This document shows positions 1 to 13,346 of a stretch of DNA of 64,000 nt, one piece after another. The stretch comes from Dimorphilus gyrociliatus. Lineage: Eukaryota; Annelida; Polychaeta; Dinophilidae. The stretch is from contig CAJFCJ010000007.1 of NCBI GenBank assembly GCA_904063045.1, positions 3,045,404 to 3,109,403 of the forward strand. The letters run 5' to 3'. The first letter of the stretch is position 1. Each line of letters starts with the position of its first letter. The notes under the pieces are model-generated. The model was not told where the DNA came from. It ran no database searches and was given only the letters and a program-made list of their open reading frames with translations. The position numbers and the translations under genes are program-made.

Positions 1-166
1 AAACAAGAAATTTAGCCTATTTGAAATAAACATTAACAGTTCCAAAATTAGAGCTTTTGTAGTTTTATATATTTAGGGTGATATGTATTAAAGAGTTATA
101 TTGATATTTTCCTTAGTTATCGGCCTAGTTTTGAAATTTAACAATGTTGATTTTATTATTAACATC

Positions 167-1452
167 ATGAAAATAACAATTTCTTCATTTTATGGCTTAA
201 AGCGATATGTTAAGTGCATTCTAGTTCTAACAATATCGGTATTCTGTGTTATTATATCCTATTGGTACGGAGGTGGAGATTGCTCAGCATCTTCGAAATT
301 GATAGATGAACTGGTAAATTGACTGAATACTCTTGCAACATGAAGTATAAAAATTAAAAATATCCTTTCCAGTGTCTACAATATAACGAAAAGCATGTAA
401 TAGGTGAACTCTGTGCTAACATCTGTGAACCGGATTTCATTCCAAACTCATGTATAAGTTCGTACAATGGTCAGTAATTTTTTAAATTTACAATATAAAC
501 TGATATATAATCATTTTTCCCAACAGATAAGACTATCATCTTCGGTCAAATTGATGGAAATGATATAGTTATCAAGAAAAAACCTCTACAATTCGAAATA
601 GATCTAAATGTTGCAAATAGTAAAGATTTTAATAAAATAATAAGCGAATCAACTCTAATAAATCATAACATCAATCTTAGTGAAAACGTAGATATTTCTG
701 AAGCTTTGATAAGCAACTGTAAATCACAAAATAATGAAAAGAGCTGCAAGAAGATAGCATGGACGTTACACTATCAAACAGAGTATAGCCTAATGAAATT
801 GTTACCTAATCAATTTTTTCCAATTATTTATAATAATTGCGGAAGTTTTTATTGTGTTGAAAAGACTTTTCTACCTTTCTATATAAATACTAGTTTGAAA
901 TCAATGGTAAAGCTATTCTTGTATCATAAGTTGTCGAGGACTGAGCATGTTGAACGTTTAAAAATAGCTTATCAATTTCTAGAAATGGTCTCTTACTTTA
1001 AAAGTAATTTTACGGAAGAATTGCATATTTGTGATATAAAATTTGATAATTTTGGATTAGTTTACAAAAATAATAGAGATATTCAGTTAAAAGTAATTGA
1101 TTTGGATTCGGCCTTCTTGTCAACAAAACTATACGATACATTTGAAATGATTAATTGCTCGGATAATGGTCAGTGTAAGTTATTCGACTGTTTAGGTTAT
1201 TGTGACAAACAGGCTGGAAATTGTAAAAGGATAAGAAGAAATGATAATTTACAAGTTATATGTCTCAAAATTTTTCTTTCTCACTTTACTAACCTATTTT
1301 CGGGTTTATTAAGTATTAACAAAAAGGATATGGAAGATCTGATAAAAATTATAAACGTTTGTTCTAAATCAATGACCGCTTTCAACAAACTACATCAGTT
1401 AAAAAATTCCATTACAAATGTACTGCATAAATTGGAACATGAAACCAGTTAG
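167..1452 (+). CDS. DIPK1/FAM69-family divergent protein kinase-like membrane protein
   Basis: Three exons: 167-313, 373-469, 527-1452; all introns GT-AG and the frame is kept, giving 389 aa. I took the ATG at 167; an upstream reading frame has no ATG. Residues about 14-36 form one hydrophobic segment after a basic N-terminus, a type II signal-anchor. A Cys-rich stretch follows (CANICEPDFIPNSC), as in FAM69/DIPK1 ER proteins. The C-terminal half holds kinase-like motifs: CDIKFDNFGL near 1030-1059 resembles a catalytic loop, and VIDLDSAF near 1096-1119 resembles the metal-binding segment. Further cysteines (CKLFDCLGYCDKQAGNCK) match the family's PIP49/FAM69 domain. Known members are ER/Golgi lumen proteins of poorly defined activity. 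The orthologue within DIPK1A/B/C is not resolved. Convergent with CNK (417 bp between stops). Confidence 0.85.
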
Positions 1453-1466
1453 CGAATCCCAAGAGA

Positions 1467-1472
1467 AATAAA
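1467..1472 (+). promoter_or_regulatory. Poly(A) signal AATAAA of the DIPK1-like gene
   Basis: Canonical AATAAA 15 bp after the stop codon, followed by T-rich sequence. The 3' UTR would be very short. Confidence 0.5.
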
Positions 1473-1869
1473 CTTTCGTTTTTGTTTGTTTCTTATCTTT
1501 CCTTCCAAAAAAATTTTTTTAATTATGTTTCTTTTTTTCTAAGTAAATGAGAAACGAAAAAAAAATGATAATTTACGACTTTAGTTTCCGATATTTTGTA
1601 ACAGATTAACTAGATAGTTTTAAACTTAAATTTTTATTTTGTTAGAGTACCAACGACGTTTATTAGACGTCTGAATTACGAACAATGTACAATACAATAT
1701 TCTGTAAAATAAACATTAATGGCACGGAATAAAAATCAAATTAATTTATCTCTTTAACAGATGCATTCTAGTCCAATTTTTAGTACAAAATTGTTCTTTA
1801 ATTTTAAAGATTCGTAAAAAAAAATAGAGAAAAATCGGTGAAAAATATTTGGAAACTGTAAAATAAATG

Positions 1870-4800
1870 CTAGCATTGCGACTCATCATCGCAATTAGAG
1901 GAAGTTATCTTTTCACGATTATTGGAAACTCCTCTAAGATACTGTAGACTATATTTTTTCAAAAGTTCTTTGCACCTTCCAGTATCATTTTGGTATGATT
2001 CTAAAATATTATTAATATATCCAAGTTCTGCTTTTTTACTCTGAAAGCAAAACATGTGATTTAAATACCTTGTTATTTTGTCGAATAAGGCTTTATACAG
2101 ACCTCTAGTTTTTCTTCATACATGCTCTTTTTCTCTTCTAATTCAACTTTTTGTTGTCGACGATGTATAATCTCAGATGTACCCATATCATCTAATTCTT
2201 CTCTACTAGAAGTAACTGACTTTTGGGATCTATTGGACGATTCGTCGTCCGTATCACTATATGCCTCATCTCTGTCAGCTTCTTCCTCGGTTTTCTTATA
2301 AAGAGTATGAGCAGCTTGTAAATTTAACAACCAACTACAGAGAAAATAAAAATTTATCAAAGTTACTATCAAGTCTTATCGTTGTTAATTATGGAACACC
2401 TACTTGTGGAAATCAGCTTGTGCAGTAGCAAAATAAACAGTTTTCTGTGGATCATTTTTTTGTCCGATTTCAATTGCGCTTTTTTCAGAAAAAAAAGAAT
2501 AAGCATATAAATATTTAGCTAAATTCCAAAGAAATAAATTAAACTTACAATTTTCGCGTTACTTTACCAGGACTTACAAAATCAGCATTAGAAATTATGC
2601 ATCTTGCATGAGCTTCATTTGATTCTTGGGATTTATATACTAACAGAACGTTCTTTTTCAGAACACACCACCTTTTCGGCCAATTTGCCCCAATCAGGCT
2701 TTTCCTCTCACGTTGATACATCCAGCCCTGAAAGTCTCCTTGTCCGAGGTCTTTCACAGATATCCGTCGGTTTATTGTAGAAGTTTCCAATTCTGCACGT
2801 TTTCGAAATGAGCTTAACATTTTGTTACCCGGTTTGGCGCAGAAAGAGGAAAAAATTGTTTAGCACAGTACGATCATAGCGGGTAATGCAAAGCAGATGC
2901 GGGACTGATAGGAAACAGTTAAAGAGAGAGGTAGGCCTATATTGTTTGGCGGTTAATTTCACCAACAACTTCCTCTCGCCATTAAATTACAAATTTCTAT
3001 TGTTACAATATAAAATTAGGTATATTATATTTCATTTAAAAATGAATTATTCTATAAACTTCGATTTTAAAGACATAATTTTATCTCTTTAACCAACAAC
3101 TTTAATTCCATTATAATTATAAGAAACAGAATGTTTGCCAAAAACTAGCAGAAAGTATCGATATTATTCTTCGAACGTGCGTATATGTGTTTTAATGAAA
3201 CTAAAAATAAAAAGCTTTAATTTCTCACCAAAATTCCTTCTTATACCTTTCCGGAAAATCGAGGGAGACTGTAAAAGAAACAATTCATATTTTATTCTGA
3301 GGAGCAACTAGATAAACACCGTAATAGGCTCAAAAGCACATTCAGAATGATTAATCGACAATTGGTAAACTCATCGGTCAGCAGGAAGTGCTGATTTACA
3401 TTAGCTTATGAGAAAACCAAAAAAAATAAGACCAGCTATTTTTTTTCTCTTATCAGATATTTTAGCATCTGTCGATTTCTTAAGCTCTTATCAATCAATA
3501 TTAGCTGTAAGTCTGTCTCTCTTGAACATACCACTCTGCTTAAAGATTGAGCCGATGGCCATTTACTAAAGGATTTCGTTGGTGTAGAACTTAAATTCAT
3601 TACACTTGTACTTATTTTCAGAACTTGACGACTTCTAAAGAGGTTGTCATTCATTTTTCCGACGAATGTACAATCATAAATAGAGTAATGTGAATTTGGC
3701 CACTAATTGTAAAACTCAAGGCCAATTTATAATCGAATTAAATGAATATACTTGTATATATATATATATATTATATATATACAATATATATATGAATAGT
3801 ATATTAGCAAAGATCTACTTACTATGGACGTTGTCGATTTCGAATGTTCTCTCATTTTTACAGCTGTTATTTGCCTATATTTCGGAAGACTCATTTTAGT
3901 AAAGACAGTTTTTCTTCTTACTTCAAATTATAACAGTGAGATAGCTTTGAACAGTATGTCGTTTTGTTATTAGCATTTATAGATAATAGAATAATTTAGG
4001 AGGAATTATATGGCCCTACTATTTGTCTGTGAAGTTTTACTATTACAAATAAATGGAGTCTGTTATTGATTGTTAATGAAGCGAACTTAATCAATCGTGC
4101 AATTTTTTCAGAAGAAGGTAAAATTAATAATAAAGCATACAATTTATTGAAAATTATTCTTAACTAATAAGTATCAGTACAAATTTACAACATCTTTGAG
4201 CATAATTATATTTGGATTCTTTAAATCTTAATCTTTCCTTTAACAACAAGCCAGATTTAACACACAGAAGCCAAAATATAAATTTGGGTTACTTTTATAA
4301 TTAAAATGAAAAAAATTTAAAATTTTCTTAAGCCTCTCCTTTTTTTTACAATAAAAAAAACTATCAAATGCAGTTACACTTTATTTAACTTAAATATTCA
4401 ACTTAATCTTCATTTCGAACCTTTAAAAGTAGACAAACGGCTAATAAACCTTCTTTTTTTTTCACCCTCTCCTTTTCTTTTACCTTTTAAGGTATTTTCA
4501 ACAAATGTTTGACTGTTTAATTTACAAATAAGTAAAAATTTTGATAGAATAAATCATTTTTCTTTAAATGTACTTTGTAATTAGACTTCATACACGTAAA
4601 AAAAGTAAAAATAGATGCCTGGTTTTTAACGTGTTCTGTATGTCGTATTATCGCTCAGAGAGCAACTAATTCAACACTTAAAAAAAATATATCTTCCGTT
4701 CAATTTACCCTAAATAAATTCTTTTATAGTCTTCATTAGAATCCAATAAGTTAATGGAATAAGGCATTCCAATAGTTTGCAAAACTTGCTTGTGTTTATG

Positions 4801-7800
4801 AAACAGGATAGAATAATGTACAGTCCTTGCATGGGGCTTACGAAATGAGCATTGATTAAATTCAGCATTATTTAAGCATAAAATACTTTTTTTATATATA
4901 AAAAAAATAATAATTAACTTGGCAAATTAATTTTTCTAAACTATTCGGCCTCTTTATGTTGAATCAAATATACATAGATAAATTGAATCATAACTTCAAC
5001 AGCGCCATCTTACGTTCTCCCTTAGATAAACATATTTATGTAATATCTAAGAGGCAGTGTAAATTAATAATAAATAAAGTATATAGTTGGAAAATATATG
5101 GCAACAATTGACTATAAGAAAGTGACTATGAAGTTGTATGATCTACATTTATCTATGTTATTTGCCACAAGCGTTCATTCATTCGACATAAAAATATTCT
5201 CTTTTCTCTTTTAATGAAATCTTTAACGAATGCATAGCTAAAAAGAATATAATACAAATTTTTTTTCACTTTTTTTTCATCTTCAAAGCCAACCCACCTT
5301 TAATATAAATATTATGAATTTCAAAATATTGTTTACCCTTCATTATTTGTCCTCCTTGTGGAATACAACTTTTGAACCCGTAATAATCTCGGAGATCCTC
5401 CATCTGCCTCGAGGAAATAGTCCGAATTCTTTTTATTATGTAATTTTTTGGTGGGTGAAGAAGAAAGTTGAAGAGCCCCGTCGGGTGAGGAATCAGTTGA
5501 CGCTTCGGAACCGTTTGACGGTCTCTGGTTTGTTGGGCTACCTCCAGAAACAGTAGCTCTCCTTTGTTTTTCGATTGCCGAAAGACTCATTACAGATGGT
5601 AATGGTGCGTCACTGTCAAACACTTCGTCATTATCATGGTCGTCTTTAGTGTCTTCAATGCCACTGCCAGGACTTTGACTTGACGACGATGGACGAATAG
5701 AACTTGTCCTGCTTGGTAAAGTTCCACACATTTTTATCCGACCAGATCGAGAATTCTTCACTGAACGACTGGACGGTAATTTAGGACGTTTTTTGACTGT
5801 CAAATGAATTTCCTTATTCTCTTGTTGGTTTTGTAAAAGTTCAACAAGTTTTGGTAAACTCCAACCAACGATAGTTTGTCTATTCACTTGAATCAATTCG
5901 TCTCCAAATTCTAGCTTGCCAGACAATTTAGCAGGGGACTAAAGGGAATGAAATAATTTGCTTTGTTTTCCTTTTTACTAATACATACAAAAACAATAAA
6001 ATAAACCCCATTATACCCTATTTTAGTAATAAATACTATAGGTAATAAAATATATTTGATAGATTGGCCACACTGATTTTATTTTAATCGTCTGATTGAC
6101 AAATTATTAATTTAAATTACGTAACAAAAAATAATTGGTGGCTAAAAAGTACGGGGCGGTTTTCAGCTTCAAAGAATAATCTAATCTTATCAGCTCTACC
6201 AAATGGCAGTATTCTTTAAAAAACAGAACAATTTATAACAGAGTATAGATAAGAAAACAAGTGAAATAAGACAAGTATGAAATTTTCCTTTTCATATTTT
6301 TATAGTACATATTTATATGTTAATTAAGTAGATAATGAAAGATACTTACATTATCTTTAACATCTTCAATCATATGAGTTCCATAGTGAGTTGATTGAAT
6401 GTGTATTCCCTATTATGAAACATATAATATTTCGTTATATATTAACATAAAATATAATTACTACTACTTTTTATTTTTAAAAGCAAAAAGAGTGAAATAG
6501 CTATTGAAATATTTGGCCAGATAAGGATGGATAGATAGAATATAGCGTATTTGTCTTAAATAGTCATTATCAATGCAATTTTCGAAAGGATAGATTTTTA
6601 TAAAACAGCGGGTAAAAACAAATATGCAGAGTGCAATATATAACTATGTACAATCATTTAGCAGGGATAATGATCTGTTCTTAGAGAATGGTCTCCATAA
6701 ATATATTATTAGTAACGTCTCTACATGACAGATCATAATTAAGAAGGTATTAGGAGCTATCAAAGACTCTTCTAGTAAAATTGTTCAGTATTAAAAAAGC
6801 GTCTAGAGCATGCGTAGATGAAACTATTATAAAATTAAAAATTATAAAAAAAAAGACTGATCAGCGTCTCGATATCTCGTACCAAAAAATAAATGACGAA
6901 AACTTCTTCTTCAAAATTATCAGAATCCCTCCGAGAATCCAAGCGTTTCGTGTATTGTCCCCCCAATACTTTCTGATTAAACATCTTAACAATATAAACA
7001 ACAGTCATGGACAATGCAGATATGAGAAAGAAGAAAACTCAAGAGAACATTGTGATATGTAATCTTCTATTCCTTTCATCCTTATATGTTTCTATACAAT
7101 TGCCATTTTATTCTATTCTATTCTAATGAGAATTTTTAATGTACATTAAGCGAGCTATGTTTGGTAGAAGGAGAGTTAGCAAATCTAAATGGTAATTTTA
7201 GAATATATAAGGTAAACGGTTGAGTGGCTTGACTCACTATTCCCTCCCCTTACCCGTTTCTCTCTCATATCTACGTATTTTGACGAACTATTTGAGAATT
7301 GACGAAACAATAATTTTAATTTAATCATATTAAAACATTTAAGATGATTAAAAATGATTTCTATTATGCACGCAAACTTACCAATTGTTGATCCTGCTGC
7401 TTTCTAACTGTTGCTACTTCCAGCGAAGGACCCATGGTGACTAATGGATCGTTAAAATCTCGTATTATTTCATCACAGTTGGCGACAAGTTCTCCAAGCT
7501 TTAAAGGAAACAAAAACGCATAAAACGGGCGTTACTTATTAATAATTAATCTTAATTTAAATAATGTAATAAACTAACATTGGACTCTAAATAACTTTGA
7601 GTAAAGCCTCCATTATCACCTCTAGCAGCCGTTATCAATTCGATACCTAACGTGCAGATTTTCCGCCTTTTCCGAACGAATTCTTCCATTGAATCGAATG
7701 GAGATCTGTTGTTGACAAGAGAACAATATGACGTAATAGCGTTCTTTATAGAATTATTTATGTAATCATATAGTTTACCTATCGAGCCAATTAATCAACA

Positions 7801-8973
7801 CCTTTATTGCCTCAACTATATCAGAAATAGCAGACAAAACTGGAATAGCTAACTTGATTTTTTCAAAATCTCCTTTCTTTTGGTCGTCCCGCCTCTTATG
7901 GTGTTTATTATAGGACCTAGGCAAAGAAGGAGAGTCGACTCTTCCGCCATTTTGGAGTTCAGATTCAATTAACAAAGTTTTTTCGGCAGTACGAATTTTT
8001 ACTTCATTTTGTAAACTCAAGGATTTGCATCGTAGCTTAAAAGCTAAATGCTGTATGTTCTCCTGGTTGAGATCGTATTGCTACAGGAAAAAAAAGAAAT
8101 AAGAGAAAGATAAGAGAAAATTAAATGAATAAGTAAATAGAAAATTTGTTTTGCGGTGTGATATTTCCGTTGGATATTCTTTTATAAGTCACAAAAGAAA
8201 TTAAATGAAAACCAAAATCTTATCTTTATATACAAAACGGTATCCGGAAAGAGTTCAAAGTAAACTAACGATTACAACCAATGATTCAACAAAACCTATC
8301 TTGTAAAACACCACGCATTTTTTTTTATTGTAATGAGAGAGTTGCCTATATTGTCTTTAAAGATATGTTAATACTTTCTCTCCTATTCTTATACAAACTA
8401 GGATAACATAGCTGCTCAATACGGTAGAATTCACTCAGAACGAGTAATTTAGTATATATTCCTAAGTAATCATTAGAAAAAGATTCTAAAGAAAGTACAT
8501 TATACAATCAAATATCTACAAAAAATAGCAAAATAAAGTTAATCCCTTGATAAGTAATATTAATTTTCGTATAAAAATTATTTTTTAATCTTTATAGAAC
8601 CTACATATAGTAATTTATTTATATTTACCAAAGAATTTAGCAGTTGAATCGCTTGAATTATCAGTTCCTGGTGCCCAATTTTTTCCAATTTCAAATTTCT
8701 GAGATCAGCATGAGTTAAATCCTAAATTGGATATTAGTCTTAATTTTCTTTTCTATTTCAACATTTCGAATACTTACTAATAATTTTTTACCGTTAACAT
8801 TATTAGTAATAAATGTCTTTACATAAGGTCTGATGAAGTCTTCTAGTCCTAAACAAAAAGATATTTATTGAAAATCGAGGATCGCTGTTGAAAAATTAAA
8901 CTATTTTACCTTTTAACCATTCGCCGACTTCGTACGGCGTCCAGCTTGAGATATTAGTTTGTATGATAGACAT
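1870..8973 (-). CDS. CNKSR: Connector enhancer of KSR (CNK), SAM-CRIC-PDZ-PH scaffold
   Basis: Twelve exons read 5'-3' on the minus strand: 8973-8910, 8848-8778, 8721-8629, 8080-7779, 7705-7579, 7498-7382, 6409-6350, 5938-5337, 2812-2549, 2478-2404, 2334-2103, 2040-1870. All phases agree; 725 aa. Order of domains: SAM (about 8-76, WTPYEVGEWLKG...LRNLKLEKIGHQELI), CRIC (about 77-240), PDZ (about 262-330, GIHIQSTHYGTHMI...GDELIQVN), a Ser-rich linker, then PH (about 488-590, GDFQGWMYQRE...WPKRWCVLK...FHNWLLNL), and a coiled, charged tail. CNK proteins scaffold Raf/KSR and Rho signalling at the plasma membrane. Length resembles vertebrate CNKSR1 rather than the longer CNKSR2. The 2.5 kb intron 2813-5336 holds only AT repeats. 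Introns 7383-6410 and 6349-5939 show nothing else supportable. Divergent from SmD2. Confidence 0.94.
3754..3793. repeat. (TA)n microsatellite in a CNK intron
   Basis: Alternating TA with two interruptions inside the largest CNK intron. Confidence 0.85.
5002..5010 (-). promoter_or_regulatory. CTCF-core-like motif AGATGGCGC
   Basis: Minus-strand AGATGGCGC inside the largest CNK intron. One of a set of such motifs in the window (see findings). Upstream flank fits the CTCF consensus only partly. Confidence 0.3.
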
Positions 8974-9911
8974 AATTTGATGAAAAAAGTCATAATTTAT
9001 TATTCTGCATTAACCATTTGTCCGTGACCTTTATCTACTGTGTGGTGCGTAGTTCTGCTCAAACATTACGGATTCTGTCAAACATAGAATAATATGGTGT
9101 CAGAAAGAAATTTAAAAATTGGAACTGGTACCACACTGTTTCTAGAAAAAAGAAAAGAAAACAACCTCGATTTCTTTGTATAAAGGATTGCGCCAAGAAA
9201 AAAAATGACCTCACTCATTTTGTCCTACTTTATTTTCAAAGCCTAACTTTTTATATTCAAGTCGTAATTATTAAATAAAACACCTATAGGATACAATAGT
9301 AAAACGCCACCTTTAGTTTCAGTTTATTTTATAAAAATTCTCTTTTCAATCGTGTAATAGTTTTTATAACGATAACAGTGTCCTATTTCAATGAGATAAA
9401 CAAGAAATATACAGAGAAATTTACGCTGAAATTTTAATAGACCCGATAATCCCAACAGTTCCTATTCTTATCACTAATGGATAATGTTTATATCTTGTAA
9501 TCTAGCAACGCATAGAAACACCTACTCAATTTCAAACCAAAAGGTAAATTCAACCAAAGACTTTGCCATGCACGTTAGGTAGTAAAACGCTCCGAAGCTA
9601 TTTGCTAAGAACTTTTAAATGGAGAGTTATTTTCAAAATGTAATATACAATATTAAATATAAATGACAATTTATATTTTATTTATAATATATTACTGGTT
9701 GATCAATATACTCAATAAAAATTATTTTCATCAAATAAAACATTCGTTAATATTAATGTAAACACCATTTCAAAGACATTTTGTAATATAACTCGTTTTA
9801 TAACTCCCGCCTAAATTCTCGCAGGAAGTAGATTCCGTTTCCGTGGTGGACATTTTGTTCGTTTTGTCAACTCGCAAATTTTAACGAATATCCATAGAAA
9901 TCAACTAAAAT
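8974..9911. promoter_or_regulatory. Intergenic region between divergent CNK and SmD2
   Basis: 938 bp between the two start codons, with no ORF. It presumably holds both promoters. It contains a minus-strand AGGTGGCG at 9305-9312. No clear TATA box or initiator could be assigned. Confidence 0.5.
9305..9312 (-). promoter_or_regulatory. CTCF-core-like motif AGGTGGCG
   Basis: Minus-strand AGGTGGCGT between CNK and SmD2. Member of the recurring motif set. The 5' flank is a weak CTCF match. Confidence 0.3.
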
Positions 9912-10522
9912 ATGTCGTAAGTAGATGTTTCTACAGAAAATCTATCATACTTTACTGATGATCTTTGTAAACCTTTATTTTAATAAATGTAGGACTTTTC
10001 TTTATTGATATTTTTTCAATATAAAATATACGTTTCCACTACGATATTTTACCGGCTTTTGTGAATTTTTCATGTTTTCCTTTTCTATTTCAAATAATAT
10101 TAATATTTTCTCCAACTAACGATTATATAAATTGAATTGATGATTATTACGTCTCTTTCAATTGCAGATCCCTACTTAACAAGCCTAAATCTGAGATGAC
10201 CCAAGACGAGCTCCAGCAAAGGGAGCAGGAGGAATTCAATACAGGACCGCTATCAGTTTTGACTCAATCTGTGAAAAATAATACACAAGTTCTAATCAAC
10301 TGCCGTAACAACAAGAAACTTCTAGGTCGTGTAAAAGCTTTCGATAGACATTGTAATATGGTTCTTGAAAATGTTAAAGAGATGTGGACAGAAACTCCTA
10401 GAACAGGAAAGGGCAAAAAGAAGGCTAAACCCGTAAATAAGGATAGATACATCTCAAAGCTATTTTTACGTGGAGACTCAGTAATTTTGGTCCTACGTAA
10501 TCCCCTTGCTTCACAAAAATAA
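9912..10522 (+). CDS. SNRPD2: Small nuclear ribonucleoprotein Sm D2
   Basis: Two exons, 9912-9916 and 10168-10522, giving 119 aa. The first coding exon is only five bases (ATG TC); joining restores [18 protein letters not shown], the conserved Sm D2 N-terminus. The protein is almost colinear with vertebrate Sm D2. Sm1 has [20 protein letters not shown] followed by [13 protein letters not shown], and Sm2 has [21 protein letters not shown], with the usual basic insert ([12 protein letters not shown]) between them. Sm D2 sits in the heptameric ring on U1, U2, U4 and U5 snRNAs and is required for splicing in the nucleus. Divergent from CNK, with a 938 bp shared upstream region. Confidence 0.98.
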
Positions 10523-10611
10523 CTTGTTTTTTTGTTTTTTACTTTGAAAAATCTGTATTTATGTTATATTAGATTCTTAAAAATATAGTATTTTGTATTT
10601 GTTACTTATGG

Positions 10612-10613
<2 letters not shown>

Positions 10614-10642
<29 letters not shown>
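10614..10642. repeat. (TA)n microsatellite
   Basis: Near-perfect alternating TA of about 29 bp, 92 bp past the SmD2 stop. Confidence 0.9.
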
Positions 10643-10645
<3 letters not shown>

Positions 10646-11154
10646 TATGTATACACAATACGCATTTGGATTTCCTTTTAATCATATTCCAATTATTAAT
10701 TAGATATTTTTAATGATATTTTCTAATTATTGTAAGCTTTCCAGTTTTAGATTTAAATGGTTAAAACTATATTTTGAACTAAAACGCAAAGAATCATCAA
10801 AGTTGAGAACATCGTCAACTGATTAATTATATGGGATGTAAACTTGATATCGTTGAACTCATTTTGTTTGTTTTCATAAACAGCATGTTTAAATGATTCA
10901 TGCATACTTTCAAAGTATTTTCAGATTAATTAAAGTCGTTCATTAAGCTAACTAGAAATTTATTCGATTCATCCTTTATAATAGATAACATAACCGGGGA
11001 AAATAATATTAAACCTTGACCTTTAATCTCTTTTTTTTCGTATTAAATAACAAACAGTTTTTTCTAAAATAATATTTTTAAATATTTTTCTAATAATATA
11101 CGTAGGTTCGTAGGTTTCAATAATCCTTCTATTAAAAATATCTGTATTTTCATA

Positions 11155-11162
11155 TCACGTGA
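11155..11162. promoter_or_regulatory. E-box palindrome TCACGTGA upstream of GDAP2
   Basis: Perfect TCACGTGAC, 217 bp before the GDAP2 ATG, followed by a variant CACATG site. This is the type bound by USF/MITF/TFE bHLH-Zip factors. Two more perfect copies lie upstream of the GNAT and MED20 genes. Confidence 0.45.
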
Positions 11163-11379
11163 CAATCACATGATGTATTTTCTGAGCATCAGGCGAATAT
11201 TTGTTTCAATTTAGTTGCTATTTAATAAATCATGGTGAATATGTTTAAGTAAAATGTTAAATAAGGTAAAGTAAAAGAATTCTTGAATTACCTTATTAAG
11301 AATTCAATTATAACTGAACTAAAATTAGACGTCGTTTATTTAATTTCTTTCTACAAAATTATAGTTTTTGTAATTGAAT

Positions 11380-13023
11380 ATGGAACCTCTCGGAGTTGAA
11401 AGCGAGTTCACAAATATTGAAGAATTGCCTAAGTGGTCCCAAACAGTGGCTCCAGATTATGAGATAGTTTGTAATGACCCGAATGTATTAGATAATTGCT
11501 CCTTTAAATTAGATGACGAATTGAATAGTAAAATAATAGTCTGGTGAGTGAAAGACTCAAATTATATCTTTTTCTTATAACCATTAACTTAAAAAATATG
11601 ATAGGACCGGTGACATAACTAAGTTAAAGTGCGAAGCAATTGTCAATTCAACAAGCGAGTCGTTTGGCGATAAATCTCCTCTGAATCAAAGAATTTTTGC
11701 AAAGGCTGGTCCCGAATTAAAGGAGGAAGTTCGCAGAAATATTAAAGGTTCCTATCCTAATAAATAAGTAGTATATGCAATATTATATCCAAATAAATTA
11801 CCTACTACAGTTTGTAAGACTGGAGATTCAAAACTAACGAAAGCGTATAAACTGCCTTGCCGCAGTATTATTCATACAGTTGGACCCCGGTACAATATAA
11901 GGTATAAAACTGCCGCTGAAAGTGCTCTGTTTAATTGCTATAGAAGTTGTCTAAATCTGGTTAGAGAGTACAATATTAGAACTATATCTATACCTTGTAT
12001 ACACTCAAGCAGGAGGGGCTACCCTTCATACGAAGGTGCTCATATAGCTATTCGAACAATTCGACGATTCCTTGAAACCTACGGCTCACATGTTGATTCC
12101 GTAGCATTTGTTGTAGCTGGAGAGGATGATGACGTTTATAATTCTCTAATGCCGTTATACTTTCCAAGAAATCGTGATGAAGCGATTTTCTCAGCCGTTC
12201 ACCTACCCTATGATACAGGATCTCGGGAGACCGGCGAACCAGTTATTGCAGAAAGAATTATAAGAATAGAGGGTAAACCGCAAAGGGCTCACGCTCCTGA
12301 TTTTTTAACGAGCGTAGACATTAATGAAGTTTTTGAAACATCTGTTGCGGTTGGTCGACACCCTTTTTCCAGACCTCAGGCAAATCCGGATAAAAGGCGC
12401 ACCAGACCACCAATGTCTACCGATCAAATCAATGCTTTCAATCATCATCAATTCCGATATAATCAATGGATTGCAAAAGCTAAAAGTGAAGATCTCTTCC
12501 AAGTTGAGAGATTAAGGTGGTTGTATCATTCAGGTTATGATAGAAGAGGGCGACCTGTTATAGTAGTTATTGGCAAACACTTTCGGCCATCAGTATGCAA
12601 TCCTGAAAAGGTAAATTACAGCTATTGTTATAATGCATATTGCATTAATACGTTTATTCTTCATAGGCTGTAATGCACGTAATAAGAACCATGGATTCTA
12701 TTGTTTCGAAGCCATTTGTTGTAGCCTATTTCCATACTAAAACTGAAAGGAAGCATATTCCTGAGACAGGAGTAGTTAAAGAAACTTACAACTTACTCGA
12801 TAATAGATATAAAAAGAATATGCACGCATTCTATATTTTGCACGCATCTCTTTGGACAAAAATTCAATCTTGGTTCTTTTCAACGTTTAACGTTTCAGAA
12901 ATAAAAAATCGAATAGTTCATATTCCTGGATTAGAATATCTTTATAGCAGAATTGGACCCGATCAGTTAGATTTACCATCGTTTATATTGGAGCACGATA
13001 TAACAGTTGAGTTGATTATTTAA
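11380..13023 (+). CDS. GDAP2: GDAP2: macro domain + CRAL-TRIO protein
   Basis: Exons 11380-11543, 11605-11747, 11811-12610 and 12667-13023, all in phase; 487 aa, matching the ~497 aa of vertebrate GDAP2. The macro domain spans about residues 50-210: VWTGDITKLKCEAIVNSTSE, the polyproline-like start of the ADP-ribose pocket, then SIIHTVGPRYN and SIPCIHSSRRGYPSYEGA. The C-terminal part (from about 330) is a CRAL-TRIO/Sec14-type fold (YDRRGRPVIVVIGKHF, then VVAYFHTKTERKHIP, HAFYILHASLWTKIQSWFF). GDAP2 macro domains have lost de-ADP-ribosylation activity in known members and bind ADP-ribose-like ligands. A role in lipid binding or neuronal maintenance is inferred from homologues. The last exon begins in AVMHVIRTMDS. 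Confidence 0.95.
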
Positions 13024-13303
13024 AACAAACATATATATTCATATATTTCCTTTAAAAGGTAAACGGAACAAGATACTATTCCCCGGAACAAGATCAGACG
13101 ATAGGATTGTTTTAAGTTTTGTAAAGAAGCATAAAGAAATCAATCAATTAGAAATCGAATTCGCAAAAGTTGACCCAAAAAAATTTTTTTACATAATAAT
13201 AACAATAAATATGAAAAGTACTTTATTACTGTTAAATATTTGAGTTTGGAGGAAGTTTCACGAAAATAGGCAAGATAAACTTGAAACAAATAGGCCACTA
13301 GCT

Positions 13304-13308
<5 letters not shown>

Positions 13309-13339
<31 letters not shown>
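13309..13339. repeat. (TC)n microsatellite
   Basis: About 15 uninterrupted TC units, flanked by further pyrimidine-rich sequence. Confidence 0.9.

Positions 13340-13346
<7 letters not shown>

Larger units (their letters stand above)
10523..11379. other. Intergenic region SmD2-GDAP2
   Basis: AT-rich. It holds the TA microsatellite, no ORF of note, and a TCACGTGA E-box at 11155-11162 that probably belongs to the GDAP2 promoter. Confidence 0.6.

Noticed and set aside
3436..3654. 72-codon minus-strand frame in the largest CNK intron
   Set aside because: The flanking CNK exons join in phase without it and no homology is seen. An alternative exon remains possible but is unsupported.
6781..7062. 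93-codon plus-strand frame
   Set aside because: Lies in a CNK intron on the opposite strand, has no ATG at its start, and its Lys-rich sequence matches AT-rich chance.
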